A DNA stretch of 36,152 bases from Welwitschia mirabilis. Lineage: Eukaryota > Gnetophyta > Gnetopsida > Welwitschiales. Within the stretch, counting starts at the first letter, position 1, and every line of letters starts with the position of its first letter. The DNA is taken from assembly GCA_051453625.1 (NCBI GenBank), contig JBOZIK010000001.1, forward strand, positions 76,774,225 through 76,810,376, read 5' to 3'. A program made the position numbers and the translations under genes. This document shows, piece by piece, positions 23,155 through 33,480 of the stretch. The notes under the pieces were generated by a model. It made no database searches, was not told where the DNA came from, and saw only the letters and a program-made list of their open reading frames with translations.

Positions 23155-24425
23155 AAAGGAGGTCTTCAATTATTCGAAGGAGTCCTTTGAGTAATAATAA
23201 TTTCCTTAAAGAAAATATTCAAGTAATAAAGTTTACTTAAAGGAATCCTTCAAGTAATAATTACTTCCTTAAAGGGGTTCTTCAAACTAGTAAAGCAACT
23301 TAGTAGAGTAGAAGCTGTAGATTCTTTTGCTTCATTTTTAGTGCCTTATAGCTACATAAAATCAACACCTTTAATCTTAATAATTACATAAATGTNNNNN
23401 NNNNNGCTTACATTAATTACTTTATATTACATAGACCATGAATTCTTTAGGTAGATTTCATGAAATTCTGAACAAGAAATCTTGCTTGAGAAAGTTTCTT
23501 CAGAAAATATAACACATTTGATACTACTACTATTATACTTTTGTTTCATGTATTATTTTCTACTACTAGTAAAATCTTGTACTACAATGTTTATTTCATC
23601 CAAGTCTTTATTAATCTACTCCTTAAAAAATACCATTTGTATTTTATCATAGCAATTATCCATTCCATTAGATATTCTATTCAGCTTTTTAATAAAAACT
23701 TTCTATTCAATACTCAGCTTAGAATATTTTTTCTATATTTAAGTAGTAACTACTTCCTTGAAGAAAATCTTTGAGTAATGAAGGTTACTAGAAGAAGTCC
23801 TTCAAGTATGAATTGCTTCTTCAAAATAATTTTCTATAAAGACTAAGCTTAAAGGAGGTTACATGAAGGGGTCCTTTAAGGAGTTATTGGTGATGCTTTT
23901 TGAAGAATTTGGTTATGCCTTCAGTTCACCCTCTAGCTCATATTTATTAATGCAAAAATTAAAGGGGGTATTTCTTCTTATAAAGGGGGTTCTTTGATTA
24001 AGATCATTTATACATCATATCAATTAAGTAGCTATGTGAAGGTGGTATTTTAGGATCTTAAAAGAGTATGAGAAATAAGTGATAAATGAGGAATAAGAAA
24101 AGGCTAAACTCATTTTACGTTTTATTTTCATCCAGCTTAAGGCAGATTTTAAATGGGATCTTTAAGTAATAAAGGTTACTTAAAGGGAAACTTCAAGCTT
24201 ACACTTAACATTTAAAAGGAAAAAAAATAAAGAAGTAAGGACAAGAGTGGTTTTTCAAGACACTGTCAAGGGGGAAGGAGGGTCTATCTTTTATTGAAGG
24301 GATCTTCAATAGATGATATGTACTTTTTAATACATTATTAAAAAATAGATCATATAGCTTAATCAATGATTCCAAAGGGGTCTTCAAGTAATAAAGTTTG
24401 ATCAAAGAAAATTCTTTAAACTAAC
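23155..24425. repeat. 31-32-bp tandem repeats with hairpin potential, several clusters
   Basis: Five contiguous units start at 23155, 23177, 23208, 23239 and 23271, approximating AAAGGAGTCCTTCAAGTAAT followed by AAAGTTTACTT. Further units lie at 23760-23822, 24151-24200 and 24373-24425. Two of them hold a perfect 6-bp stem AAGTAA/TTACTT over a 6-base loop (23221-23238 and 24164-24181). Clusters are separated by unrelated sequence. The spread suggests an old array broken up by insertions or decay. Confidence 0.8.
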
Positions 24426-24615
24426 AAAACTGGTTGATAATGAAGTCATAATTGACATGAGATTTAGAGTTTAGTTATAAGAAGCAAAGTTTGATTTAGA
24501 ATTTTCTAGATCAAATAGATCTCTTCTAATGGCTAATAAATCAACATACCAAATGTGCCTAAGACTAAATCAAATCTAAAATTATAAATAATTTTTTTCA
24601 CTATTACTTTTTATG

Positions 24616-24625
24616 TATATATATA
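24616..24625 (+). promoter_or_regulatory. Candidate TATA box for the antisense ORF
   Basis: TATATATATA lies 78 bases before the ATG at 24703 on the plus strand, which would place a transcription start near 24650. AT-rich sequence makes chance matches common, so this is suggestive only. Confidence 0.35.
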
Positions 24626-24702
24626 CTATAATTTCTTCATTAATTTACACTTAACATATATTTCCTAAACTGAATCAAGTTCTATTGATACCCAAATTAG
24701 AA

Positions 24703-25350
24703 ATGGCCTCTAATGCCAACAATACATTAACTCCTCCTATGATATTTTTCTTTCTTAAAAAATCCAAACACTACTTGTTTAGTTTAGGGTCATCTTGGAC
24801 AGAAATGAATATTACTAGTGTAGGTGAAGCTTCTTTCTAAATATTTGTGCAAGGTGTTTACACTCTTGATCTTCCTTTCTATAGTTTAGTTTCTGAAGTG
24901 ATCAAGGCCTTAGATGACATACTCTAAGAGAATGAAAGGAACCGATTTAGCCATGGAAAAATTCAACCTTATTTTAATCCCATAATTCATCACTTGCATA
25001 TAGAGTATTAGAGAATCTAGGCTTCTAGGCCAAGTTCTATCCTAACTGATGAGTTAAATAGATGTGATGCCTTCTTATAGTAGTTTGTAAATGAGTTTTA
25101 TGAATTAAAGTAAATAGTATAGTAAACTAAAGGTAACAATCCAATTCTAAGCCTCTCTACTCTATCTTTCGATGAAGATTACTTGAAAATATGGGGATCA
25201 TTAGATAGCTCAACTTATTAGAACTTCTAGGATGATCATGTTTTAGAGATTGGCATTCTAACTAACTTCCTACATCACCTATATTTACTTTTTCTAGCAA
25301 AAACATCTTACCAAAGAAGCTGTAGGAGGAATAACAAGTATAGAGTTTGA
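24703..25350 (+). pseudogene. Unrecognised 215-codon ORF, antisense to the Tat-like element, stops only
   Basis: I do not recognise the product. From ATG (24703, context GAAATGG, a fair plant start) to TGA (25348-25350) one frame runs 648 bases without an indel. It begins MASNANNTLTPPM and contains SLVSEVIKALDDIL, ENERNRFSHGKIQPYFNPII, SILTDELNRCDAFL, LSFDEDYLKIWGSLDSSTY and DDHVLEIGILTNFLHHLYL. There are eleven internal stops, all TAA or TAG and none TGA, as expected from decay of Gln and Trp codons. Composition is that of a soluble acidic/aromatic protein with no signal peptide. It is antisense to and downstream of integrase, the location of antisense ORFs such as gene23 of Grande elements; homology to those is not shown. 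Confidence 0.6.
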
Positions 25351-26289
25351 TTTTTTTGAGATCTTATGGGGTTGATTTCAGTTACGTTTTTCGCTTTTCT
25401 TTGAGTTTGCTACCTATTTGGCTTTATGTACTTTTACAGATTAAACTATTTTTTGATTAAAATCTTTTTATTGTAAGATATCAGAACTATTATTAGCTAC
25501 ATTATAAAATAAAAATATATTATTAGAATCATTGGATACTTTTATTCTAGTACTTATTTTTATTATTCTAAATTATAAAAACCATTTAAATGTTAAGCTC
25601 TTTTATTCTTACAAAAATTTACTACCTCAAGATAAATAAAAGAAAGATACATTTATTTAAATGTTCTAAATTTTAAAATAAAACAATGGTACCTTGTGCA
25701 ACATTTACATTTTCTTTTAAGGCTCACTTGGATTGAAGAAAATATTGAATACTAACCATTCTTTAGATCATACCTAAAGAATGATTATCTTCTTTATAAT
25801 TTCATGTCAAAGAGACTTGATTTTAAGAAATATTATTTTGCAATGAGGAGAGTACAATCACTACCATAGGAATAAGGACCTATAGAGTTATAAACTTCGA
25901 TCAAAACTAACTAATCCTTGGTGGAGTTCTCATAGCTACTTTATTAAACTACCAAAGGCCACTCTTGAGAATATTTGCCCTAGTGTACTTATGGTAGGAT
26001 GTTTCTCTCTTTTTCTTTTTATTCTTTTTTATTCTTTTACAACATAAGATAATTCATTACATAAGTACCTTTATTTTCCTTCATTACCCAGTCATTCTTA
26101 TCATTGTAACTTTTTTCTTCTAAAAGTCTTACTAATTCCTATGAGAGACACATCCATTTGATGATAAAACATTCTTATAATTTGAATAACATTGATTTTC
26201 CTTTTTTAAAAGTTAAATATTATTACATTATATATAAACTTTAATTTTATTTTATTCTATTTCATTATAAGAATATATGATTATGGAGG
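25351..26289. other. Unassigned AT-rich interval between antisense ORF and integrase
   Basis: No motif, LTR or coding frame was recognised. Short peptide-like stretches just after 25350 could extend the antisense ORF in another frame. No LTR copy is present here, so the element's 3' LTR is not directly next to its integrase. Confidence 0.4.
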
Positions 26290-27430
26290 AAGATGTATGG
26301 ATAGAATTCTTTCTATCCTATAAGTTTATCCAATTTCTTATAAGAGTAAAACTCTCTTTATATAAGTTTTAATTCTATAACCATTGACTTAATAGGTGTC
26401 TTCAGTTTCTTTATTAAATACTTTCATTACTTCTTTAGGTATAATTATTATTAAATTATATGGTCTAATCCATTTTTTAGTATAATTCTATTTATAAGAT
26501 ATGTATTTAGAATCAAAAATAAAATCCAATTTTAAATTTGAATTTTTTAGATATTATGGTTGTGTCACTCTTTTACTTGTCCTTGGATTAGTTCTTTTCT
26601 TATTAAATATTCTCTTCTATTCTCATCTAATTTATCCATATTTTGGATTCATTTATTTTAAGATTTATAAAATCATGATCTAATTGTTTAGCTAATTTAT
26701 AGGATGCTAATCTTAATTCAATAACCAAGGTTGCTTTCTTACTATAAACCAATTCATAAGATGTGAAACTTGTACAATTTATTTTCTAGGATTATAAATC
26801 TTTGATAAGTTTATATGCCTAATTAGTTCTTTTAGTGTTTACTATTTCAGTCAAAATTTGGTTTAATTCCGTATTTGTGACCTCATCTTAATTATTAGAT
26901 TAGGGGTAGTAAGTAAAGGAGAGTTTACGATGGGCTCCATACTTATTCAAAAATGTTTTAAAGGCTTAACTAGTGAAATGGGTACCCTTCTCTAATATAA
27001 TAATTCTAGGCATATCAAACCAATAAAATATATTCTTAAACAAGAATTTGACCATGGTCTAAGTGGAATAGTTAGGAACAGCCTTAGATTCAACCCATTT
27101 ATTAAAATAATCCACAAAGACTAGAATGTATTTCTTTTCATAGGATTTTGAATAAATAGGACCAATGACATCTATTTTCTATAAATCAAAGGACTCTAAG
27201 ACTTGAGTCCATTATTAAAGCATTTTCATCACTTTTGAACACACTCCATCTCTTTGACACTTGTTACATCCTTTATTATAATTAAAAGATTCATTGAATA
27301 GACAAAGCCAATAATTTCCTATATTTAATATTTTTATAATTATTATTTCTCCTCTATAATGATATCCTTCTTCTACATGAAAAGTTTGTAGCTCCTGACT
27401 AGATTCACCCATACATCTCTAAATGACATC
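26290..27430 (-). pseudogene. Ty3/gypsy integrase (Tat-like), broken
   Basis: On the minus strand an N-terminal zinc region at 27232-27412 reads EEGYHYRGE, NIGNYWLCLF and CNKCQR, keeping the CxxC pair. The core reads KIDVIGPIYSKSYEKKYILV with the first Asp kept, and FVDYFNKWVESKAVP. At the second catalytic position IIILEKGTHFTS has Glu where the family has Asp. YYP.SNN.DEVTNTELN keeps the catalytic Glu. The later module TSYELVYSKKATLVIELRLA matches the Tat-type YELVYGKEAILPIEL. A C-terminal KKWIRPYNLIIIIPKEVMKV and VNGYRIKTY matches the family's end. Several stops are present. Confidence 0.92.
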
Positions 27431-28440
27431 ATCCTTATAACATCTAAAGAGGATATTACTTTCCCATATATAATCTTTTACTTCTCTTAACAATATTTTT
27501 TCTTATAATAGGTTAAGTAAGGAGATACCTATATACTAACTAAGAAGTTAATATCTACAAACCAAGGAGCTTATTGTAAACCTACTAAATACTCCTTAGG
27601 AAAAATATTTTAGAGATCCAATTATTTAGCCTCTTTAAGGAATTCCAATCTAGATAAATAAACAGCCACTACATTCTCTTTGTTTTCCTATCTATTATCT
27701 CAAGTTCAAATTCCTATATCAAAAGTATGCATCTTATGATTCAATAATTTGCTTTCATTTTATTCATTAAAAATTATATAGCACTATGATCCACGTGAAT
27801 TTTAATTTCATAACCTAGGATNNNNNNNNNNNNNNNNNNNNNNNNNNNNNNNNNNNNNNNNNNNNNNNNNNNNNNNNNNNNNNNNNNNNNNNNNNNNNNN
27901 NNNNNNNNNNNNNNNNNNNNNNNNNNNNNNNNNNNNNNNNNNNNNNNNNNNNNNNNNNNNNNNNNNNNNNNNNNNNNNNNNNNNNNNNNNNNNNNNNNNN
28001 NNNNNNNNNNNNNNNNNNNNNNNNNNNNNNNNNNNNNNNNNNNNNNNNNNNNNNNNNNNNNNNNNNNNNNNNNNNNNNNNNNNNNNNNNNNNNNNNNNNN
28101 NNNNNNNNNNNNNNNNNNNNNNNNNNNNNNNNNNNNNNNNNNNNNNNNNNNNNNNNNNNNNNNNNNNNNNNNNNNNNNNNNNNNNNNNNNNNNNNNNNNN
28201 NNNNNNNNNNNNNNNNNNNNNNNNNNNNNNNNNNNNNNNNNNNNNNNNNNNNNNNNNNNNNNNNNNNNCTATGATTTGTGTGAATTTTAACCTTGTATCC
28301 CAAGATATAATGCTTAAAATTATCTAAGACTACCACCATGGATAGCATCTCTTTCTCTATAACTATGTAATTTTGTTACGTAGAATTGAGATTCGTTCTT
28401 ACATAAGCAATATCATAAGGTTTATAGCTATCATATTCCT
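27431..28440 (-). pseudogene. Ty3/gypsy RNase H (Tat-like), broken and interrupted by a gap
   Basis: The left side (27660-27821, minus) reads YEIKIHVDHSAI, then LIxEFELEIIDRKTK, and the end of the domain. The right side (28269-28440) reads LSMVVVLDNFKHYILGYKVK and IHTNHS. Both sides therefore encode the same YxVKIHxDH strand, at about 70 percent nucleotide identity over 38 bp, nearly all transitions. The 447-N gap (27822-28268) lies between. Either the domain is partly duplicated or two related copies were joined. Confidence 0.8.
27822..28268. other. 447-N assembly gap in RNase H
   Basis: The gap lies between two diverged copies of one RNase H segment (27784-27821 and 28269-28306). Unlike the gaps at 2338 and 22182, the flanks are not near-identical. 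Confidence 0.95.
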
Positions 28441-29420
28441 ATTCTTAGATAGTACCAAAAACATACTATGAAGTGTCCGTCATAATGCAAAAATTCTTGT
28501 TCCAATAGTTTTCCTAAAATAAGGGTTTTGACTAATTTATCTTTAAGAATTTGAAAAGATTTTTGGCATTTCTTTATCAACTCATAAGATACATCTTTTT
28601 GTAAAAGGTTACTTAATGATTTAGCAATGAATCTTCTATAATAATGCACATGACCTGAAAATAATCTTAATTCTTTTAGTTTAATTAGTAAAGGAATTTT
28701 TTAATGACATTAATCTTTTACTCATCAGTTTCAATTCCTCTTACTGATATCTTATGAGCTAAACTAATCCCTTATGCTACTATAAGATGACTTGTAGACC
28801 AACTCAATTTCAAATTCTTTTCTTCATATTGAGTAAGAACAGCTTCTGATATTTTCAAAGTTTCATCTAAATCATTTCTAAAACTTGAGAATTCATCCAT
28901 GAAAACCTCAACTGACCTTCCTATTATGTCTTGGAAAATACTATTCACTAGCCTCTGAAAATTAACTAGTGCATTATATAATCCAAAAGATAAAACTATA
29001 GAATAATATGTACCCCATTTTTAAGTACAAGTAGTTTTTACTTGGACTTTAAGAGCTATATAAATTTGGTTATACCCATTATATTCATCCAAGAAACGGT
29101 AGCATTTATGACCAAAAATTCTTTCTAAAACTTAATACACAAAGGATAAGAAAAAATGATCCTTATAAGTAGCAGCATTTAATAGCCTAAAATCTATGCA
29201 CACTCTCCATTTATTCTTCTTCTTAGGAACTACTATCATAGTTCTTACCCATTCTGAATTAGAAATAGGTATATGAATCCTATTTAATAGCCTTAAAATT
29301 TCCTATTTGATCACATCTTGCATATGAGGATTACATCTCCTTTCTAGTTGCCTTAAAGTTTTATTATGCTATCTAAATAAATTTTATGTTGACATATTGC
29401 AGGATCTACAAGAAAAATTA
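28441..29420 (-). pseudogene. Ty3/gypsy reverse transcriptase (Tat-like), broken
   Basis: From 29340 downward the minus strand reads NPHMQDVIKQEILRLL, PISNSEWVRTMIVVPKKK, VCIDFRLLNAATYKDHFFLS, ERIFGHKCYRFLDEYNGYNQ, then VNFQRLVNSIFQDIIGRSVE. FMDEFSSF follows at 28892-28903, where the family has (Y/F)MDD; the second Asp is Glu. After that come ISLAHKISVRGIE and HYYRRFIAKSLSNLLQKDVS with ELIKKCQKSFQILKDKL in the connection region. Stops are few relative to length, but include at least one near 29030. Confidence 0.93.
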
Positions 29421-29639
29421 TTAGTCCATTTAGCCAACATCCTTTTTAATTTTCTATTCTAAGAATGAGTTAAATTTCTATTAATAATTAAAGACAAATT
29501 TTTTTGAGTTTCAATGTACTATAAACCTTCCTCAAGAGGAGGTTTTTTAAATTGCTCTTTTTTTTTCTGCTAGTTTAATAGTCAAGGAGTAGTCTCTTCT
29601 TTTAAATTCTTATTCTTCTAATAACTGTTAATCTTATTT

Positions 29640-30090
29640 TATGAGAATCTTATTAGCACTATTCCCACTATTAGAAAAGGAGTGTTTAATTTCTACCCCA
29701 TTGAATATTTTTATTTGCTACACTAGATCTCTTATATGAATATCCATTACTCTCTTTTTAGAATAAATAGTTGCATTAGTTGTTATCATCCAAGATCTTT
29801 CTAGGATGATAGGTTGAGTATTTCCATTGGTCTTCATGATAACTAGATCCATGAGATATTCAAATCCTTATAGTTGTATTAATGTGTTCTCTATTATTCC
29901 CTATAGCTTTACTATATAACCATCTACCATGTAAATTTTTCCATTATATAAAGATAACTATGGATTTCCAGGTTGATCAAATGTGTCATGGGAAATTAGA
30001 TTAACACTTACCTCTAAATCCACCAAAGCTTCTATTTTATAGGCACATTCAATAACTATATCTACTACTAATATTTCATGATTACTAAAC
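29640..30090 (-). pseudogene. Ty3/gypsy aspartic protease domain (Tat-like), broken
   Basis: Near 29990-30050 the minus strand reads EALVDLEVSVNLISHDTFDQ, equivalent to ALVDLGASVNLIP of the family. The catalytic Asp is kept, but the Gly of D(T/L)G is Glu, which should disable the flap-facing loop. Downstream IIENTLIQL, EYLMDLVIMKTNGNTQPIIL and ERSWMITTNATI match VVEDVLVKV, VVLDM and GRPFLATxNA. Position between gag and RT fits. Confidence 0.85.
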
Positions 30091-31731
30091 TTTTAAATTT
30101 AATTTTATTGTAGAGTTTGAGTAGAATCCCAAGATATCTAAACTATTTTACTTGATTCCTTTACTAACTATTCCTCATTGTTTTTTTCTTTCTTCTTATT
30201 ACTTTTCTCTTTGCTACATAACTTCTTCATTTTCTTTTAGTACAAGGGGATTTCTTTTAACACTTTTACTAAGGATAAGGTAACTGAAGTATCTTTTAAA
30301 GATTTGATAAGGAATTCTGCATCCTTTTCTACTTTCTTTGAAAAGTTTCAAATGATCTCACTCCTCATGGAAAATGGTATGAAATATTCTATTTCTTCTT
30401 CTATTGAAAAATTTTCATCCACTCTTATTTTCCTAGGTTTTTTTTCTTTTTTAAGAACTGAATGATGGCTTCTACCTGACCTAGTTCTAAACAATTTATA
30501 ACCAGCCTCTCTTGGATTTGATTAGGGTTGTGTAAGTATAAAAGATTTTTTAGGTTTCTTCCCCTTATCTAGTTTATGATTGTGACTAGATTCTCCTTCT
30601 CAATTTCTCTAATTTCTAGAATAATCATAATGCTATTATTTTTTAGACCACATAAATCTTTGCATTGGAATTTCTTTCTTATTTTTCTACTTCATAGTTT
30701 GGTTTAGATAAGACTTCTTCTTAATTATAGGAGGATTGTTATGATTATAATTAATTCTGTTAATATCTAGTCATTTCACAAAACCTACCATTCATGGATA
30801 TTCTATAGGATGATGATTTTCCTCATTATAATATTTATAGGTTTCTACATCTTCTTCTTATTTTAATATATTAATCTCACCATTTAGAACTTCTATTCTT
30901 TTATAATTTTCTCTACCTTACTTGCATGCTTAGTTTATATTTCTTTTTCTACTAGAACTTTATTGATCTTTCTCTTTTCCTTTTACTCAATTTGAGTCCA
31001 TCCTTGACTCATTTTGTATAGTCTGTCTATACTGATTTCCCCATGGATTATATCTAACTTCTTTAAAGAATCACTTCATAGACCTCTTAAAAAAGCTATA
31101 ATTCATTCTCTAAGCATTATCCCATGGTTTAAACATCTTGCTAGTAGAATCCAGTATCTATCTATGAATTTGTTAAATTTCTCATGTCCTTTCTATTTAA
31201 CATTTAAAATTTAATCTCTCATATCTTTCATGATCCTTATAAGCTGATATTTGTTCAAATTCGCTAATATTATAGATTTCCATATTTTAAAAGTATAATT
31301 CAAGAACCTATAAAACTGTAACTAGCCATATCCCTTTAATGAAAAAGGAAAAATATCTTAACAAATTGAGTTTGTTTCTAAGTAGTTAGCCTTTTAAAAA
31401 GAATAAAAAAGAGTCAAATGAATCATATATTCTTCATTTTCTTTTCTATCTTTAAAAGTGAAAATATTAGTAGTGTTTATATTTTTATCTTGTCAGGAGT
31501 TTCCAAGAGTAAAGGATTTATAGGATTAGGTGTGTGAGACGTATAATAGTTAATACACAAAGGAGTAAAGTCAACTACCTATTCTTCATTCTAATATGAT
31601 CAATCTAGTTCTTAACGTTTTTCTCTTCTTCTCTCAGCTTGTATCAATAGGTCTATTCTACATTATAGCTCTTCTTGATCTCTCTTAAGTGTTTTCATAT
31701 TCTTTATGAAGTTAAACGGATCAATCTTCAT
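30091..31731 (-). pseudogene. Ty3/gypsy gag (Tat-like), broken
   Basis: A likely start is the ATG at 31731-31729, giving MKIDPFNFIKNMKTLKRDQE and a charged N-terminus (LIQAERRREKR). In the capsid-like part near 31020-31200 the minus strand reads ILLARCLNHGIML and YNPWGNQYRQT, resembling the LLARCPHHG segment of plant Ty3 gag. No zinc knuckle could be read with confidence. Many stops occur. The 3' limit with the protease is approximate. Confidence 0.7.
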
Positions 31732-31930
31732 TCTTATTGTATCACTAGTTGTTTCATCCAACTTAAATTTTTTAGGGTTCTTAACATAATATCCCTTTCC
31801 ATCCCTCCATTGTTCTTGGATTAATATTTGTTCTTATTATATCACTAGTTTCTTCATCCAACTTATACTTTTTAGCATTCTTAACATAATTTCCCTTTTC
31901 ATCCCCCCATTATCCTTGGTTATCTCTTTT
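31731..31930. repeat. 100-bp tandem duplication in the leader
   Basis: TTCTTATTGTATCACTAGTT at 31731 recurs at 31831 (TTCTTATTATATCACTAGTT). The two 100-bp units stay in register with around 85-90 percent identity. The array begins at the gag start codon and extends upstream toward the PBS. Confidence 0.85.
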
Positions 31931-31971
31931 TAAAAAGTCCTCCATTGTTTCAGACAAAAAGATAAATGTAT

Positions 31972-31987
31972 CCTCCTTCTAGTGTCA
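31972..31987 (-). promoter_or_regulatory. Primer-binding site of the Tat-like element
   Basis: On the minus strand TGACACTAGAAGGAGG directly abuts the inner edge of LTR copy B. A TGG start (tRNA CCA end) changed to TGA by one G-to-A step is the natural reading. The matching tRNA was not identified with confidence. Confidence 0.65.
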
Positions 31988-32886
31988 AAATAACAAGCCT
32001 GTAATTTAACTAAAAATACTATAAAATAGCTAACTAACTTTAACAAAACAGTTAACAAGAAATATTTACATTATCAAAATACTAGAAAAACATGCAACTA
32101 AATTACCCCACATACATACAAACTTAAATCATTCCTAATTTTCATATGGAGTTTACTTTTCTACTTTTGATGCAAATAAAGACTCTTCTTATTTCATCTG
32201 GATACATAATTTGTCAGTCATAACTATTCTTGGAAAAAGGACATTCTTAGAATTACTTTACTTATGAACAACAATTTATAGGATATGGGGAAATGAAAGT
32301 AAATGGAATAAAGAAAACATAACCAAATTATGTGCACTAACTATTCTTAATTGTTATACTATCTTAATATTAATTTTAGCTAAGGTTAATATTAAGAGCA
32401 AAAAAAACAACAGCATGTCATGTATTAAAATGGTACACTCAATAATACTAAATACTTTTCAAAATAACACAGCTTGCATTACTATTAAGAAAATATAGTA
32501 ATTCTCCATTTACTATGTTTTCACAATAAGCATACTAGCTAGAAAATCACTTTGCAGTTCTCTTAACATGATCTCCTTAACTTACACATGCTTTGTACTC
32601 CTTCTCCAAGTCTTTAAAAATATCACTTTATCTCATATATAGTGTAGATTTATAGGTGTAGTTGTAGTGATTTTGTTATCCCCATTTTGTACTACATGTC
32701 TAGTTGTTACAATCACTTTTCTTTTTTGTAGCATGACCCCAACTAAATGACCTACATCATAAAGTTAGCTATAATAACACATAATATATTATAATAATAT
32801 CATAAGATATTTCTAACATTTTAAGATATCTTTCATTAATTTTAATAAGAATAAAGCATAAATGTACATTTGCTTCTAAGTTATCA
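31988..32886 (-). repeat. LTR copy B, 5' LTR of the Tat-like element
   Basis: 899 bp aligned with copy A at 14912-15796. The outer end is intact (TTATCA at 32881-32886, TGATAA on the minus strand); the inner end has drifted from TGATAAC to AAATAAC. The adjacent PBS at 31972-31987 and gag at 31731 identify it as the 5' LTR. It carries CTATAAATC at 32647-32654, aligned with the TATA-like sequence of copy A. Confidence 0.88.
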
Positions 32887-33480
32887 AGTAAAAACATTAC
32901 TTAATCATTGGCTCTTTCATAGCTGCATTACTCTAATCTTAGATACTCATGGGTGATTATAACAAGAAAAATTTAAGAATTTTATCAAAGTGACATCTTT
33001 TAGGCTTATTATTTCATTTTGTTATCATTATTTATTGGCTTTTAAATTATAGAACTATTAGATTCTTTAATACATTCATTATAGTTTATTACTTATTATT
33101 ATCCTTAAGATTCATTACTTGCAATTGAAAATTATAAGATAATCCTTATGTGGGTGTGCTTTTATAAGTGCTTATGAGCATATTTTATTTTGGTTTATTA
33201 TAATTCCTAGGGAAAAGAGAATGCTCCCTTTTGAGGAGTATCTAAGTTATATGAAACATTAGTGATACTCCGAAACCACTATTTTATAAGTTAAGAAATT
33301 CAGAGTGTGAAAGAAGCTACCCTCTATGTGTGGACATATCCAAGTTAAGGAATCATGTTAATCTAGTAAGGTCTTTATCATATAATTTGTATTTGATTTT
33401 AGTTATGATTTTTATTTGGTAGACTTTATTTATCCCTAATATCTAATTTCAATGATCCTCAAGTGATATCGGAGTGGATA
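32887..33480. other. Unassigned AT-rich interval
   Basis: It lies between the 5' LTR and the second LINE. No coding frame or repeat was recognised. If the Tat-like element ends at 32886, this is flanking DNA and might once have been contiguous with the sequence left of 14912. Confidence 0.4.

Larger units (their letters stand above)
22858..24702 (-). other. Non-coding region with tandem repeats, probable 3' untranslated part of the Tat-like element
   Basis: No protein frame is convincing on either strand. A 10-N gap lies at 23396-23405. The region is dominated by scattered 31-32-bp repeats (see 23155-24425). It lies downstream of integrase on the minus strand, where Tat and Ogre elements are known to carry hypervariable, tandem-repeat-rich sequence. 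Confidence 0.5.
14912..32886 (-). mobile_element. Putative ~18-kb Tat-like Ty3/gypsy element with accessory ORFs and a nested LINE
   Basis: Two copies of one LTR, about 85 percent identical by eye, stand in direct orientation at 14912-15796 and 31988-32886. The right copy is followed on the minus strand by a PBS, gag, protease, RT, RNase H and integrase. The left copy has no PBS on its left, so it fits a 3' LTR. The outer termini are intact (TGATAA at 14912, TTATCA ending at 32886), giving a 6-bp terminal inverted repeat. Removing the LINE leaves about 14 kb, within the range of Tat/Ogre elements. No matching 5-bp target duplication is visible (TTTTA versus AGTAA). The left copy could instead be a solo LTR. 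Confidence 0.5.

Noticed and set aside
23155-23301. Possible CRISPR-like array (31-bp repeats)
   Set aside because: Units are contiguous with no unique spacers, and the setting is plant retrotransposon DNA.
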